Shown here piece after piece: positions 46,820 to 59,000 of a stretch of 64,000 nt of DNA. Position 1 is the first letter of the stretch; every line of letters starts with the position of its first letter. Made by a program: the position numbers and the translations under genes. This DNA is from Aedes albopictus. Its lineage: Eukaryota > Arthropoda > Insecta > Diptera > Culicidae. The stretch lies in assembly GCF_035046485.1 (NCBI RefSeq), contig NC_085137.1, positions 498,996,536 through 499,060,535 on the forward strand, written 5' to 3'. The notes under the pieces were generated by a model. It had not been told where the DNA came from. It did not search any database and was given only the letters and a program-made list of their open reading frames with translations.

Positions 46820-47230
46820 TCGAACGACATTACGGTTTCGCCTTTCCGTAAAAAGAATAATAGATGTTTAACTCGGCCATATTGACACTCAATTTCCTAA
46901 TCGCTGCGTGGCGTAATGTCCAAAAGTGGTGTCGGTTTTTGAGCATTTGATGAAACCAACAGCAAATCATTGGAGATATACATACAATGAATCCGTGTGA
47001 TTTCCAATATGGCATCGAATGGCACATTGTCAAAAGCACCCTCGATATATTAAAAAAACATCCAAGCATGATTGCTTTTGAGCGTGTGCCCTCTCGATAT
47101 CGTAAACAACCTTGTGTAAAAGAGTCACAGTGGACTTACCAGATTGGTAGGCATGTTGGTTCACATAAAGAGACAAGTTGGCCAGATGAACATCACGGAT
47201 ATTATGATCCACAATGCGTTCTAAGCATTT
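46820..47230 (-). pseudogene. Minus-strand LINE reverse-transcriptase fragment
   Basis: The minus translation has NQHAYQSGKSTVTLLHKVVYDIERA and, further on, AAIRKLSV, the same family as 12157-12480. No catalytic box is intact. Confidence 0.65.
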
Positions 47231-47234
47231 CATA

Positions 47235-47375
47235 TGTATTCATATGGGGCATATGTAGTGTATCATTGTGCTTGCCTCACAATATACAAATGCATGCAAT
47301 GACAGGCAAAAAATGCCCTCCAATTGATAGCTGTGGAAGTGCTCAAAGAACACTAAGCTGAAGCGAGGCATTCTA
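47235..47375 (+). mobile_element. 5'-truncated SINE (second family)
   Basis: Matches the body of the SINE at 27580-27700 without its tRNA-like head. Confidence 0.6.
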
Positions 47376-47593
47376 AGTCCTAGTAGGGACATATAACCAT
47401 AAAGAAGAAGAATAAGATGAAGGACATTCGCGAGGTTGAAGTTAAACAATAGTGAACAGAAAAGTATGGCGTACAGTTGAGGACTCTGCCTTATCTATGT
47501 AGAAATGTCGAACTACATAAATGAAATCAATAAGTTAATCAATCACCAACCATTAAGCTAACATGATTATGCTTGATTTTGTTTCTCTTGCAG
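47376..47593 (+). other. Region before the modular gene
   Basis: The end of this stretch is a pyrimidine-rich intron end (gtttctcttgcag, 47581-47593). The modular gene therefore likely has a 5' untranslated exon further left. No promoter could be placed. Confidence 0.4.
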
Positions 47594-47762
47594 ACATGCA
47601 ATCCGATCGTTGAGCAATGGCCTTTTACAACCGAGATAATGTGTTCACAAGAGCCAAACAAGCGAAGAAGCGAATTCACATTGATTTTAAACAAGATGAC
47701 CAAGCTGCGGACATTTTAAGCGCTCCTCACATACCACACCGCGAAGCAGAAAGCGAAAAAGC
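47594..47762 (+). CDS. Modular gene exon 1 (start codon 47617)
   Basis: Acceptor ttgcag before 47594, donor gtgagt after 47762. Coding starts MAFYNRDNVFTRAKQ. Confidence 0.7.
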
Positions 47763-50700
47763 GTGAGTTGTTTCTCTGATTTCAGTCAAATTTGATCGAA
47801 ACGGGGAAAAAATAAGCGAAGTGTTCTTATTTTAGGCTGAACCATACACCCAAGCATGAAGCTCTATTCGACACTGATGACCCGATTCATTGCAAACGGA
47901 AACGAGGTGAGGACACCACAGTGAAGCCCGCGGATGATTCGAGTGAGGATTTAAAAAACTCATTGCCAACTTCTTCTCATCAAGAGGAGTATTTGGAACC
48001 AAAAATTGAAACGGTTATCGAAAGCACAGTGTAAGTTCCAAAAATGTGTGGAAATTCAATTGCAAAGCGTGTTGCATATGCTATTTTATAAAATACAATA
48101 AAAAATACTTATTCTTCAATTTAGGGAAACAATAAGACCATTTAACGATAATTTCGAAGTTCGGGTCCAGTTCAATCAGGAAAATGTTTTCACGAAGATC
48201 ACACAGGCGATGAAACGGAAAGAGGATGATTCAAAACAAGATATTCAACTACTACAGCAAAATGCTGACACAGCAACCAGCACAGAACTGCATCTACGTG
48301 CATCAGTCATAGGAAAAAATTCCGAGGACATACAGTCGAATGTTCTAAGGGCCGGGTATGTATGTCGTAACTGCTTTAGATCACATTTATTTAAAAAATA
48401 CGTCATTTGGTTGTTCTCTTTTTCCGTGACGGTATTTACTTCGTAAGTCATGACGCTCATTTTAAAATCCATCATTCTTCTAGCTCAAGCACAGAAAAAC
48501 GAGTCGAAGGCATCGCTCACAGGCCTGCAGAAGATTCGGTTCAAGAAACACTGCCGACAAGGATCAATCCAAATAGTCGATTACATCCGCCAGACTCAGA
48601 AGTTCATAGTACTACACGGACAACGTATGGCAGCGGGTAAGTATGATCAAACTCTAAATGTAGATAAATCTCTGAAACGGGTTGGGTCGATCCACACAGA
48701 CGGGCTTGGTGGTCTTGTGACTACTGATTCCCATGCAGAATATCCTGGGTTCAATCCTTGGAGAATTTCTCAAGCATTTTTTAAAAGTCTCAAATTTGTT
48801 ATTTTATTTTGTAGCCGTTTCTCTGCAATTTCTTTGGTAATGGCTTTAGTAATTAATTCGACGAAATTGCGGAAATGTCTATAGCAGTTTTTTGGGAACT
48901 CCTTTGAAATCTTTTTCGGCATTTTCTTAAGCTTTTTATACTTTTTATTTTCGTGAATTTTAACTAGGTGAATTTTACGCTAGTTTTTCAAAAAAATATG
49001 TCGATAAACTCCTTTGGCAATTCTTTTGGGAATTCATTTGGCAAATTCTAGGGAAAATTCTTCTGTAACTCTTTTGGAAATACCTATTGAAAATTCTATT
49101 GAAATTTATTCGGAAATTCTTTTGGAAAGTTTATGAGAAATTTCTTCTGATTTTCGTGTGAGAATCCATTTGTTAATCTCAATTTCAGTTGACATCGGGT
49201 ATTTGTTTGGATATCATTTTTTTATGCCTTTGTGAATTCCAGTGAATCTTTTTAAATACTTTTGCCTGATAAAATTACAAATGAATTTCAATGGGAATTG
49301 CGGAAAATATAATTATTGAAAGTATTTTACTTTTAAATTTCAAAAGCAATTTACAAAAAGATAGGGTACTGTACCATTTGGGCAAGTGTACCTACACACC
49401 CAGAAAAAAATACGTAATTTTAGGTGTCCTGAACCTGACATATACGAGCGTCTACAAAGACACAAATTTAGAGGTCAAAACATGTAAATTTACGTCTTCG
49501 AGGACATCCCAAAATAAAATGTATTTGTTCTTAGCGTCAAGCAATCACTAGAACCGAATCGATAGATAAAGCATATAAAAATAAAATATTGAACTAGATT
49601 TGAACACAAGTCCTCTGATTGAGAGGCACGGACTACTATACCTCTCGGCTATGTCACCAAGTTGAGAGTTATATGATAAATTTGAAACTGTTTCTGCGTA
49701 CCAGGTCAACTGACATCTTGTGCAACCAATTCGAATTTACAGGATAGATGTAAAATTGAGGCATATTCGCCATCCAATCTTGGAATGTTTACGTACGTTG
49801 ATAGTTTAAGTCACGTGGAAATTTCAGATTTTTCATGTGTGTATTTTAGGCACTTGCGGTTATAACTAAGCCAAGTTTATACCTAATAACCTAACTTTTG
49901 GTACACGGTGAGATACATACAGTAGCTTGATCTATACAAAAATTGAAACTGCCACAATGGTCAACTTGGACAGTGAGAATACTCAAGTTTTCAAGAACAC
50001 CAATCTTGAAAATTCGTAAACAAATGTGCTCCACTTGGAAAAGCTGCCTCCTTTTGCTAGTGAGCAAAGCCAGAATAAACAAGTGCGGCTTGGCTCGATG
50101 CTTCGTTCATCAGATTCGTGCCTCTAAGTTCATATGCAAATTTGCAATGGGATTTCTTGATGTTTCACCTTAAGGACAAGGTATTTGGAGTACATTGCTC
50201 AAAATTTCTAGAGCACCGTTTTTTAGAACCGTTGAACGGATTTGGATGAAAATGCATCGCGCTAATTGTTCAGTGGTTGTCAACAGCGTGATGCATTTTA
50301 ATCCAAATATGTTCAACGGTTCTTAAAAACGGTGCTCTAGAAATTTTGAGCAATGTATTCCAAATACCTTGTCCTTAAACCGTACGTCAGACGTACGTCG
50401 GGCATAGTGCGCTAGATAGAGGGCCAAATCCACCGTCCAGCGCACTACGTCCGACGTTAGGTTTGCCATATGGATTAAGATTAGATTAAGAGAGTAAAAT
50501 CGAATATCGCGTGTGGGGTAACTTCGCGTTTCAACCACGACATCAACAGCACAAATTACAATTGCCTCCGTCCTAAAAACGATATTATCAATCATCACTA
50601 TCACAATCATCCTCATTTCCAACCACCTTCTTTGTCATTTTTAATTAAGTTTTACATATTGGTTTAACCTTCACCACAGTAATACCAATCTCTCATTTCT

Positions 50701-51551
50701 CATCATAAAAATCATCATCATCATCATCATTATCCCAAGAGACGAACCAGCCCCAGGCTGAAAGTCTCTATAATAAAGACAAAAAAAAAAAAAAAAATCA
50801 TTATCCCTCGAGCAGTCGCGTCTTTGACTACCTGCAATGGCACTACGTTCACGCTGTGTATCACAAGCGTGCATTACCATGAAAAATGCGCAGTACACGA
50901 CGCGACCGCTCCCGGGTTATATTTCATCTCTCATGCCTCATCCCGCATGTCTCATCTATCATCTCTTATCTATCATCTCTCATCCCTCATCTATCATCTC
51001 TTATCTATCATCTCTCATCCCTCATCTATCATATATCATCGCTCATCACCATCTCATTTTGATCGCTCATCTCTCACCTCTCATCTCTCATCTCTTACCG
51101 GTCATCTTTCATTACTCATCACCATCTCAACTCTCAGCTTTCATCTCTTACCTCTTCTCTCTCATTTCTCATCTTTTATCTCTGATCTCTCATATGTCAT
51201 CTTTCATATCTCATCTCTCATCTTTTACCTCATCACATCATCTCATCGCTCATCATCATCTATCATATCTTATCTATCATCTCTCACCTTTCATCTCTTA
51301 TCTCTCATCTCTCATCACTCACCTCTCATCTCTCATTCCGAAACTCTCCCGTCACCTCTCATCTGTCATCGATCACCTCTCATCTCTCATCCTTCACCTC
51401 TCATCTCTCATCTCTTACCGCTCATGTCTCATTACTCGTCTCTCATCTCTCATCTACGATCATTCTTCTCTCATCTCTACTCTATCATTACTCATCACTC
51501 TTTATTATCTCATCTCTCATCATCATCATTTTCAACATCCTCATCATTATC

Positions 51552-51628
<77 letters not shown>

Positions 51629-54600
51629 TATCATCATTAACATCATCAGTTTAACCTCTTGGGATTCGAGTGTTCGCTATTTATGTAAAAAAAATCTTAT
51701 CAGTGTTATGATTTTTTTTTTCATACATTTTTGCATGAAAAAAAAAAGATTTTTCTGAAAAAAAAACAGTCCTCGTTCGAAAACCAAAAACACTTTTAAA
51801 TATTCTGATCGTTCAAGGACACGACACATAAATAGTGAACACTAAAAAAAAATGGTTGCAATCGGTTGAGAACTGTTGCCGCAATCGTAGTCACCGCATC
51901 GACGTTTTTGAAAAACATAATTCCGCGATAATCACGTTTAAAGTTTAAAGTTTGCACTACGCGCCTTTAAGGGAGCGAGGCGCAAAACGCTACATCTTTG
52001 CTTGTACTGCTTGGATCTCTATGCAAATTTGGCATAGCATTCTTAAGAACCCATACTTCAAGATAAAAGAATGAATAAAAAATCGGTTTCGTGCTCGACC
52101 TCATCATATATAACCCCTTAAATCAGCAACTGTACAATAAAGTATGTAGTTGGATTCTTTGCGTTCAATATAAGAAATCCTCAAAATATAATTTTGTAAG
52201 AGCACCGTTTCTTGGATTTTCAGGTATCCAGTAGGTCGGCTCAAGAGGCACGTTCTCCTCCATTTGTGAAATAATTCCTGGATTTTAGACCGCCATGTTG
52301 GATATGCTGGTCGCCATTTTTGGACTCTGGACAATTCCCCCATACAAAATATACCTAAAACTCTATTTAACAGAAGCCACTGGTGGAATGAAAATTGAAT
52401 GTTGAGGCAGAGCAATTCGGCTAGCTGCTGCGTTGGTGTGCTCTCGTCGTACGCAAACCGAGTAAATTTAAGTAAACCTGAAATTTAGTTTAATTATTCG
52501 GTATACAGTGCCAAAGAGGCTGGTTATAGATAATGTATATCTTTCTGCTTCCAGCTACACTGAAATAAATTTTGTTGTTGTTTCCACCGAATCCATGGTA
52601 AAATTAAGAACTGTACCAACAATTTTCAACCGAATGCAAAATTCTGTTAATTGTACTGAAACATTGTCAATATTACCATGCGTGAAGTACCATTGATTAA
52701 AAACATTCTTGATATTAGGTACTATTTTGACATTGTATATTTGACCATGTTTATTTAAGACGCGCAACATATGTAGACTTGAATGTCGAAATTACAATGC
52801 CCAAATAGTAGAACCAAGAATGTTTTTAGTCAACAGTAATACACGCATGGTAATATTGACAATGTTTCAGTACAATTAACAGAATTTTGCATTCGGTTGA
52901 AAATTGTTGGTACAGTTCTTAATTCTACCATGGATTCGGTGGAAACGACAACAAAATTTATTTCAGTGTAATAAGGTATTGGCAAAGGTAAGTCGGAATA
53001 TCTGTAATAATTGGGTATTTTCCGTCTGATGTGACAGGAATTACCGCAAATGACGAAGTCAATTTTTACCCTACGTTCTCAACAGTAATATATTTTTAAA
53101 AATTGTGTTATACAATAAAGTATCATGGACCTCCAGAAACCGAATGTCCATTTGCGGTTCAAAATCGCAATTATCAAAGATAATTGGCAAAAACAAATTA
53201 AAATACACTGCTTTTGAGCTATTTTGCTCTAGAAAACTTAGTTATTTAACTAAACCAATCGATTCAAAGATGCCATTCGATAGAAAATTCAATAATCTTT
53301 CGAATAAGGGTAAAAAAAGCTGCGATAAGTTTGACCATTTTAAAGTTATAGCAATAATAATCAACAACATGGAAAGTTCAATAACTACGTAACGGTTGAG
53401 ATTTGACCATATGCGTAGAACAATTTTTTTCACCATTTATGGTCCACTATCACCCTTTAAAAAGTTTGCACTCAGAAACCTAACACACTGTATATGAATA
53501 CTGGATCCTAGAATGCTCTTACATTTAAAGCAACCAAGCAGAAAAACAGCTGGATCAAATTTTAATAAGGTTAGGGTCACCAAGCTTATAATCGCACCAT
53601 GATATGGGGTGAGGGTTCGATTCCCGATTCGGGCGTTGAAACTTTTCGTGAGAATAGTTTCTTCCCCGTTTCCACTGGTGCATGCTCCGTTGTTTTTTTT
53701 TTAGATCTTACGCCGCAGCGTAAGGTGATCTACCAGTGTTACGGGATTATGTCAACATCATGGTCCACTGCACAAAACAATAGATGGTGCCATTATCGTA
53801 TCGTATCGTTATCGTATCCACATAACTATGAACGACACATTCATTCAAAATGGCACAAATGTCCCAAATGGAGGATAACGTGCCTCTGGAGCCGGCCTTC
53901 TGATACCTATATATAATGTTCAGTTTGAACAGCTGCATCTTTATCACATGCTACTTCAACAAGAAAATCTTCATTTTTATCTTAGGGAAACAGTGGGTAA
54001 TACTTACGTCAACCGTGTCTCGTACAACCGTGACAATGTTTTCACAAAGGCCAAACAGGAAAAACGACGGAATCAGAGCAATTTGGAAGGAAAAGATCAA
54101 ATACACCACCGACCTGTTGACATTCCAACTGGTTCAGGGTTGCACCTCGATGCGGTTGCCAATGAGTAATGCCTGACAAAGAACTTATTTCTTCGCATGA
54201 ATAATGTTGTCGATTTCAGATTAATTCATACTTCTTATCTGGGAATGCAATATGACATTGATAACCAAACATCTTTGAAGAAACAAGCATGCGAAGTTGA
54301 CGACTCGGTGAACTCTGTTGATTCAAGGTTAACTTTTTCCTCAGTAGTACCGACAGATCCAGGCTTAAAGATAGTTGCTAACAAAATGAGTTCGTCTTCC
54401 GATACCCCCAGTACCATGTAAGTGACAATGTTGATCAGAATACATCTTACTAATTTTCGAATTTGCTGATCCAGACATGAGCAGATAGTTGATGGATGCG
54501 GGTACAGTTACAAGAAAACGGAAAACTGCTCACTACACGTATCGGTTGAACCAACACATTTAGAGAACAGTCAAATATGTGATGATTGGTCCCTCATCTC

Positions 54601-55473
54601 ATTAAGCAACGTGTAAGTTGATAAACATTTTCGTTTTCATTTACCCAAGGAAACTAATTGCAGACCTTCCCTGTACACGGAACGAATGGATACTTCAAAA
54701 ACTGTGGATTCGTTAAAGCCAGAAATTGAAAACGTTGACTATTTTATTAGAACGACGAAATCGAAATGCCAAGATCCTACGGATATGATTGATTTTGAAT
54801 CGGATTCTAGGTGAGCTGATTCCAAATATCTGGTAACATCCGATTTTGTAAAGTCTTTCATCCGTAGTCTGCAACCACAAAACACTACTCCTACTTTGAA
54901 CAATGCAGAGACGCAGCTCCAGATACGTAACAGCAATGTGTTTGGCGAAGAAACGTAAGTAAACAGTAATCTAGTTTTACCCGGCAAATAAGGAGTTTTT
55001 GTGGTAATTTTTTTCACCTTAGGAATACAACTATGTCTTCAGGAAATACTAAGGCCAACCGTGTTTTATACAACCGTGACAATGTTTTCACAAAGGCCAA
55101 ACAGCAGAAACGACGGAATCAGAGCAATTTGGAAGGACAAGATCAAATACACCACCGAATTGCTGAAGTTCCAACTGGTTCTGGGATGCACTTCGATGCG
55201 GTTGACAATGAGTAATCCCTTTAAAAAAACTTATTTCATCGCAGAATGGACAATAATCATGTCTTCATTTTTTAGATTTAAACATACTACTTATCTGGAA
55301 GGGCAATATGGTATCAATGGTCGATCATCCATGACGCAACATGCAAGGGAAGTTGACGACTCGGCGAACACTGTTGGGTCAAGGTTAACTTCTTCCTCTG
55401 TACTGACGAAAGATCCAGTCGTAGTGAAAGTTCCAAATGATATGAGTTCGCCTTCCAACACCGCCAATATCAT
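47617..55473 (+). CDS. Unrecognised modular gene of 11 same-phase exons, 3' end outside the window
   Basis: Eleven open segments are each bounded by AG and GT splice consensus, and joining them keeps one frame for about 620 codons. Every exon after the first has a length divisible by three and starts with the last base of a codon, so all junctions are in the same phase and exons can be added or lost without breaking the frame. Exons 1, 3, 5 and 10 encode a repeated motif of the form (Y/F)N(R/Q)(D/E)NVFTK. The remaining sequence is polar, rich in S, T, D, E and K, and probably disordered. No signal peptide, membrane span or known domain is seen. No stop is reached by 55473, where a LINE sits in the next intron. 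Start 47617 is the first ATG that opens the frame; an earlier ATG at 47596 stops after five codons. I do not recognise the family. Confidence 0.72.
47836..48030 (+). CDS. Modular gene exon 2
   Basis: Acceptor attttag, donor gtaagt. 195 bases. Acidic and basic residues, no motif copy. Confidence 0.7.
48125..48355 (+). CDS. Modular gene exon 3
   Basis: Acceptor caatttag, donor gtatgt. 231 bases. Holds the diverged motif FNQENVFTKITQAMKRK. Confidence 0.7.
48484..48636 (+). CDS. Modular gene exon 4
   Basis: Acceptor cattcttctag, donor gtaagt. 153 bases. A 5.3 kb repeat-filled intron follows. Confidence 0.65.
48680..48790 (+). mobile_element. tRNA-like SINE in intron 4
   Basis: A-box-like GGCTTGGTGGTCTTG and B-box-like GGGTTCAATCC (48748-48758). 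Confidence 0.45.
48890..49145. repeat. Degenerate 12-bp minisatellite scrap in intron 4
   Basis: Units such as 'tttgggaattcat' and 'ttttggaaatacc', related in pattern to the array at 56.1-61.7 kb. Confidence 0.45.
49600..49672 (-). mobile_element. tRNA-like SINE fragment in intron 4
   Basis: Minus strand has A-box-like TAGCCGAGAGGTATAG and a B-box-like GTGTTCAAATC. Incomplete as a tRNA. Confidence 0.45.
50174..50374. mobile_element. 201-bp hairpin MITE with TTAA target duplication
   Basis: The two halves are nearly exact inverted copies (ends GGACAAGGTATTTGGA and inverse). TTAA flanks both sides (50170-50173 and 50375-50378), as in piggyBac-type insertions. Confidence 0.8.
50707..50731 (+). 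repeat. Short (ATC)n microsatellite
   Basis: About eight ATC units, followed by a poly-A run at 50781-50797. Confidence 0.7.
50930..51655 (+). repeat. TCATCTCTCATC-type satellite passing into (ATC)n
   Basis: Degenerate 'ctcatctctcatctatcat' units give way at about 51530-51630 to nearly pure ATC. Long frames of S/L/H/I-rich peptides here are artefacts. Confidence 0.85.
51660..52557. other. Unassigned DNA in intron 4
   Basis: Contains at 52222-52280 a fragment ('aggtcggctcaagaggcacgttctcc') also present at 27716-27760 and, inverted, at 53835-53905. No gene. Confidence 0.35.
52558..52968. mobile_element. 411-bp MITE with TA target duplication
   Basis: The ends CACTGAAATAAATTTTGTTG and inverse, with about 125-bp arms. 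TA flanks at 52556-52557 and 52969-52970. A Tc1/mariner-type target site. Confidence 0.83.
52971..53985. other. Remainder of intron 4
   Basis: Unassigned A+T-rich DNA. A tRNA-like SINE head with B box GGTTCGATTCCC lies at about 53570-53640, and a repeat fragment at 53835-53905. Confidence 0.4.
53986..54165 (+). CDS. Modular gene exon 5
   Basis: Acceptor tatcttag, donor gtaatg (weak). 180 bases. Contains YNRDNVFTKAKQEKRRNQSN. About 80% identical in protein to exon 10. Confidence 0.72.
54220..54417 (+). CDS. Modular gene exon 6
   Basis: Acceptor cgatttcag, donor gtaagt. 198 bases. Homologous to exon 11 (EVDDSVNSVDSRLTFSSV against EVDDSANTVGSRLTSSSV). Confidence 0.72.
54475..54612 (+). CDS. 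Modular gene exon 7
   Basis: Acceptor gatccag, donor gtaagt. 138 bases. Cysteine-containing, no motif recognised. Confidence 0.65.
54664..54810 (+). CDS. Modular gene exon 8
   Basis: Acceptor aattgcag, donor gtgagc. 147 bases. Confidence 0.65.
54868..54954 (+). CDS. Modular gene exon 9
   Basis: Acceptor catccgtag, donor gtaagt. 87 bases. Confidence 0.65.
55023..55211 (+). CDS. Modular gene exon 10 (copy of exon 5)
   Basis: Acceptor ttcaccttag, donor gtaatc. 189 bases. Contains YNRDNVFTKAKQQKRRNQSN. The weak donor type (gtaat) is shared with exon 5. Confidence 0.72.
55276..55473 (+). CDS. Modular gene exon 11 (copy of exon 6)
   Basis: Acceptor cattttttag, donor gtaagt. 198 bases, the same length as exon 6. 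The intron after it stays similar to intron 6 for about 20 bases, until a LINE begins. Confidence 0.7.
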
Positions 55474-55493
55474 GTAAGTAACAAAGTTGAATC

Positions 55494-55931
55494 TCAGACT
55501 AGGGACACCGGCCTGGAACAAACCACACGCATATAAACGAGTACCAAGAGTCATGACACAAACACTAACACTAACCCGACACTTATCTCCTACATTTAAA
55601 AATAATGAAACTTACGCCACTTACCGTTTTGAATCTACTTGGAAATCTTTGAATACAAAATTAGCAGAGAACTCATCGGGTCATGTAGGCACGTTCGGCA
55701 GAATCGGCATCTCTGGTAGATTCCTGTGGGCTTGCAAGTTCGATTCGACTTCGCGTAGTGGTCGATGTGACGCTTCCATACACGATCATCGTCCACGTAG
55801 TGCAACTTTCCCAACTTCTCTATTACCTTAACATACTTCCATTTCTCAAGCTCCAGGAAATCACGCCAAGCGACTCTTCCTTCCTCTTATTCTTCTTTCT
55901 GGCCAACTAGCACCGTTCAGCGCCAGTTGTG
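55494..55931 (-). mobile_element. Minus-strand LINE, 3' part, left of the TIR-minisatellite element
   Basis: Homology to intron 6 stops near 55494. The sequence from there continues, after removal of 55932-62252 and one target copy, into 62259 and on to the LINE at 62492-64000. No firm coding motif in this part. Confidence 0.5.
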
Positions 55932-56099
55932 CATTGGCGTAACTAGGATTTTTTCCTGGAGGGGGCCCAGGGGGGGCCTGACTTGAGATGAATTTTAAGC
56001 GGGATGGGCGCCCGATATGTGAATATGCAAAACAGTATTGTAGTTTTAAGTAATAAAAATGACTGTTTCAGATTTGTTCATAGTTTTGTAAACTATATG

Positions 56100-59000
56100 A
56101 GTACGAACAATTCCTTCAAGATTTTTTTCCATAGCTTAATTCAGTGATTCCATCTTGGCTTCTTCCAGAAATTCAATCAAGAATTCATCTAGGGATTCCA
56201 CTAGTCATTTTTTCGGGGATTTGTCCTGGGATATCTTTAGAGGTTCCTCCAGTAATTGTTCCAGTGCTTTTTTCGAAGTTTCCTTCAGGTATTTCTGCAG
56301 GTATTCAGAGATTTCTACAGGGATATCTCCATATATGCCTTCCAAAATTCCACTATAGATTGCTCCAATAATTACATCTGGAATGATTCGAAGTATTTCT
56401 GCAGGAATGTATTCCAGAAATTCTTTTAGAAAATTTTACTTAGAGATTCTTAAAAAACACTCCAAGAATTGCTTGAAAAATTTGTACAAAAAACCTTTAG
56501 GGATCCTAGTTTTTTGTTTTTTTTTATGTGTATTAACGAGATTTTTAGCCCTAGGCTAGTTCATCGCGGAACCCACGCTTTACTTCCCTTCCGAAATAAG
56601 AACTCACATTTTGCGAGTTTGTCGGGAGTGGGATTCGATCCCAGGTCCTCGGTGTGATAGTCAAGTGTTCTAACCATCCTACCAGGTCCGCTTCACTAGG
56701 GATCCTAGTATTCCTTCAACAGTTACTGCAGACATTGATTTCTTCATTTTTTTATCCAGGAATATTCCTACAAAAATTCTTCCAGGTATTGGCTAAGAAA
56801 GCTCTCCTGAGATTCCATAAAGAGTTCCTAATGGGGCTTGCTTCCGGAATTCCTCATCGGGTTTCTTCAGAAATTACTTCAAGAGTTCCTCCAGGGATTC
56901 ACCGGAAATTTCTTCTGTTATTCTTACAAAAACGAAATCCGAGATTATTTTAAACATTTCTAGAAGAACTCTTATTGGGATTCCTTCAGAAACTCCCGCA
57001 GGAATTAATCCAGGATTTCAGGATTTCCTCAGGAATTTCAGCGGTTTCTTCAGTAGTTCCCCTAAGAGTTCTTCAGAAAATCCTCCTGGAATTCCCTCAG
57101 AAATCGAACTTTGTATTTCATCAGGAATGAATCTTGAGATTGCTCCAGGAACTCCTTTTGAAATTCCTCCCGGATTTTTTTTTTCAAGAATTATTCCAGG
57201 TATTCCTTCTGGCATGCCTCTAAGATTTCATTCAGGCATTTCTCCAGAGACTTCTGCAAGAGTTCTACCAAGAATTTCTCCAGGAATTACCCCAGGTATT
57301 TCCTCAGGAATTACTCCAGGAATTTTTTCAAGTTTGGATCCAGGAATTCTTCCATGAATTCCTCCGAAAATTCTTCCAGGAATTTCTTCTCTAGGGTTTC
57401 CTCTGCACATCCCTCCAGGATTTATTTCATGGATCCCTCCAGGAATTCCAACGATGATTCCTGCAGTAATTCCTTCAGAAAATCCTCCTGGAACTCCACC
57501 AGAAATTCCTTTCTGAATTCCTCTAAAAATTTCTCCAGGAATTCCTTCAGAAATTTCTCCATGGATTCCTTCCAGAATTCCTCTAGAGATTCTTCCAGGA
57601 ATTCATTCAGGGATTTGGAGTGGAGATGAACCAGCCTCGGGCTGAAAATCTCCCTAATAAAGCTAATAATAATAATAATTCAGGGATTCTCAAGATATTC
57701 ATTTAGGGATTCCTCCTGCAGTTCTTCCATGAATAGATCCACGGATTTTCCCCCAGATTTACTATAGAGATTTGTCCAGGAATTCCTCCTGAGGTTCTCC
57801 CAGAAATTGTTTCAGGGATTCCCCCAGGTTTTTTTTTTCAAGAATTCCCCCAGGGATTCTTCCAAGTAATTCTCTAAAAATGCCTCTAAGGATGCCTCCA
57901 GGAATTTCTCAAGAGGTTACTTAAGTATTACCCCAAGAATCCCTTCGGAAAGTCCTCCAGGAATTGATCCAGGAACTCCCATAGCAATTCCTTCAGAAAT
58001 TACTACCGCAATTCCTTCAGAAATTACTACCGCAATTCCTTCAGGAATTCCTCTACAAATTTCTCTTGGATTTTCTTCAGAAATTTCTCTTGAAGTTTCT
58101 TCAGAAATTTCTCTTGGAATTTCTTCAGAAATTTCTTTTGGAATTTCTTCAGAAATTCCTCCATTAACTGCTTCCAGAATTTCTCTCGAGATTCCTCCAG
58201 GAATTCATTCAAGAATTCTTCCAGGGATAGTTCAAAGGAATTTCCACAAAAATTCCTTTACAGATTAATCCAGGAATTCTTCCTGGGATTCCGCAAGGAG
58301 TCTATCCAGAACTTCCTGCAGGAATTTGTCCAGAACTTTCCAGGCATTCCTTCTGAGGTTTCTCCAGAAATTGCTTCAGGGATTCCTCCAGGGATTTTTC
58401 AAAGAATTTTCCCAGGGATTCTTCCAAGAATTTCTCTAGAAATTTCTCTAAGGATTCCTCTAGGAATTTTTCAAGAGGTTTCTTTAGAAATTTCTCCTGG
58501 GAGTTTCTCCAGCAATTCATCTAGAGATTGCTTCGGGAGTTTTTCTAAAAACTCCAAACTCCACTAGATTGCTCCCAGAATTCTTCTGAAAACTCCACCA
58601 CGAACTCATCTAGAAATGTATCCAGAGATTACTCCAGGCATTAGTCCAGGAATTTCTCCAGGGATTTTTAAAGGAAATTCCCCAGGGATTTCTTAAGGAA
58701 TTTTTCGAGATTCCTCCAGGAATTGATACAGGCATGTCTCCAGGAATTTATCCAGGGGTTACTCCAGGCATTCCTTCAGAAGTTCCTCCAGAGGTTTCTA
58801 TAGGGATTCCTCCAGGCATTAATCCAGGATTCCTTCAGAAATTACTACCACAATGTCTCCAAGAATTTATCTAGAAAATCCTCCAGGGATTCATTTAGAA
58901 ATTACCCCAAGAATTCCTCCCGGAGTTTATCCAAGAAATATTCCAATAGTTCTTCCTGGGATTCCTGAATGATTTCCTCCTGAGATATCTCTAGGAATTC

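Noticed and set aside
50824..51654. Two overlapping frames of about 270 codons rich in H, S, L and I
   Set aside because: They are translations of the TCATC/ATC satellite.
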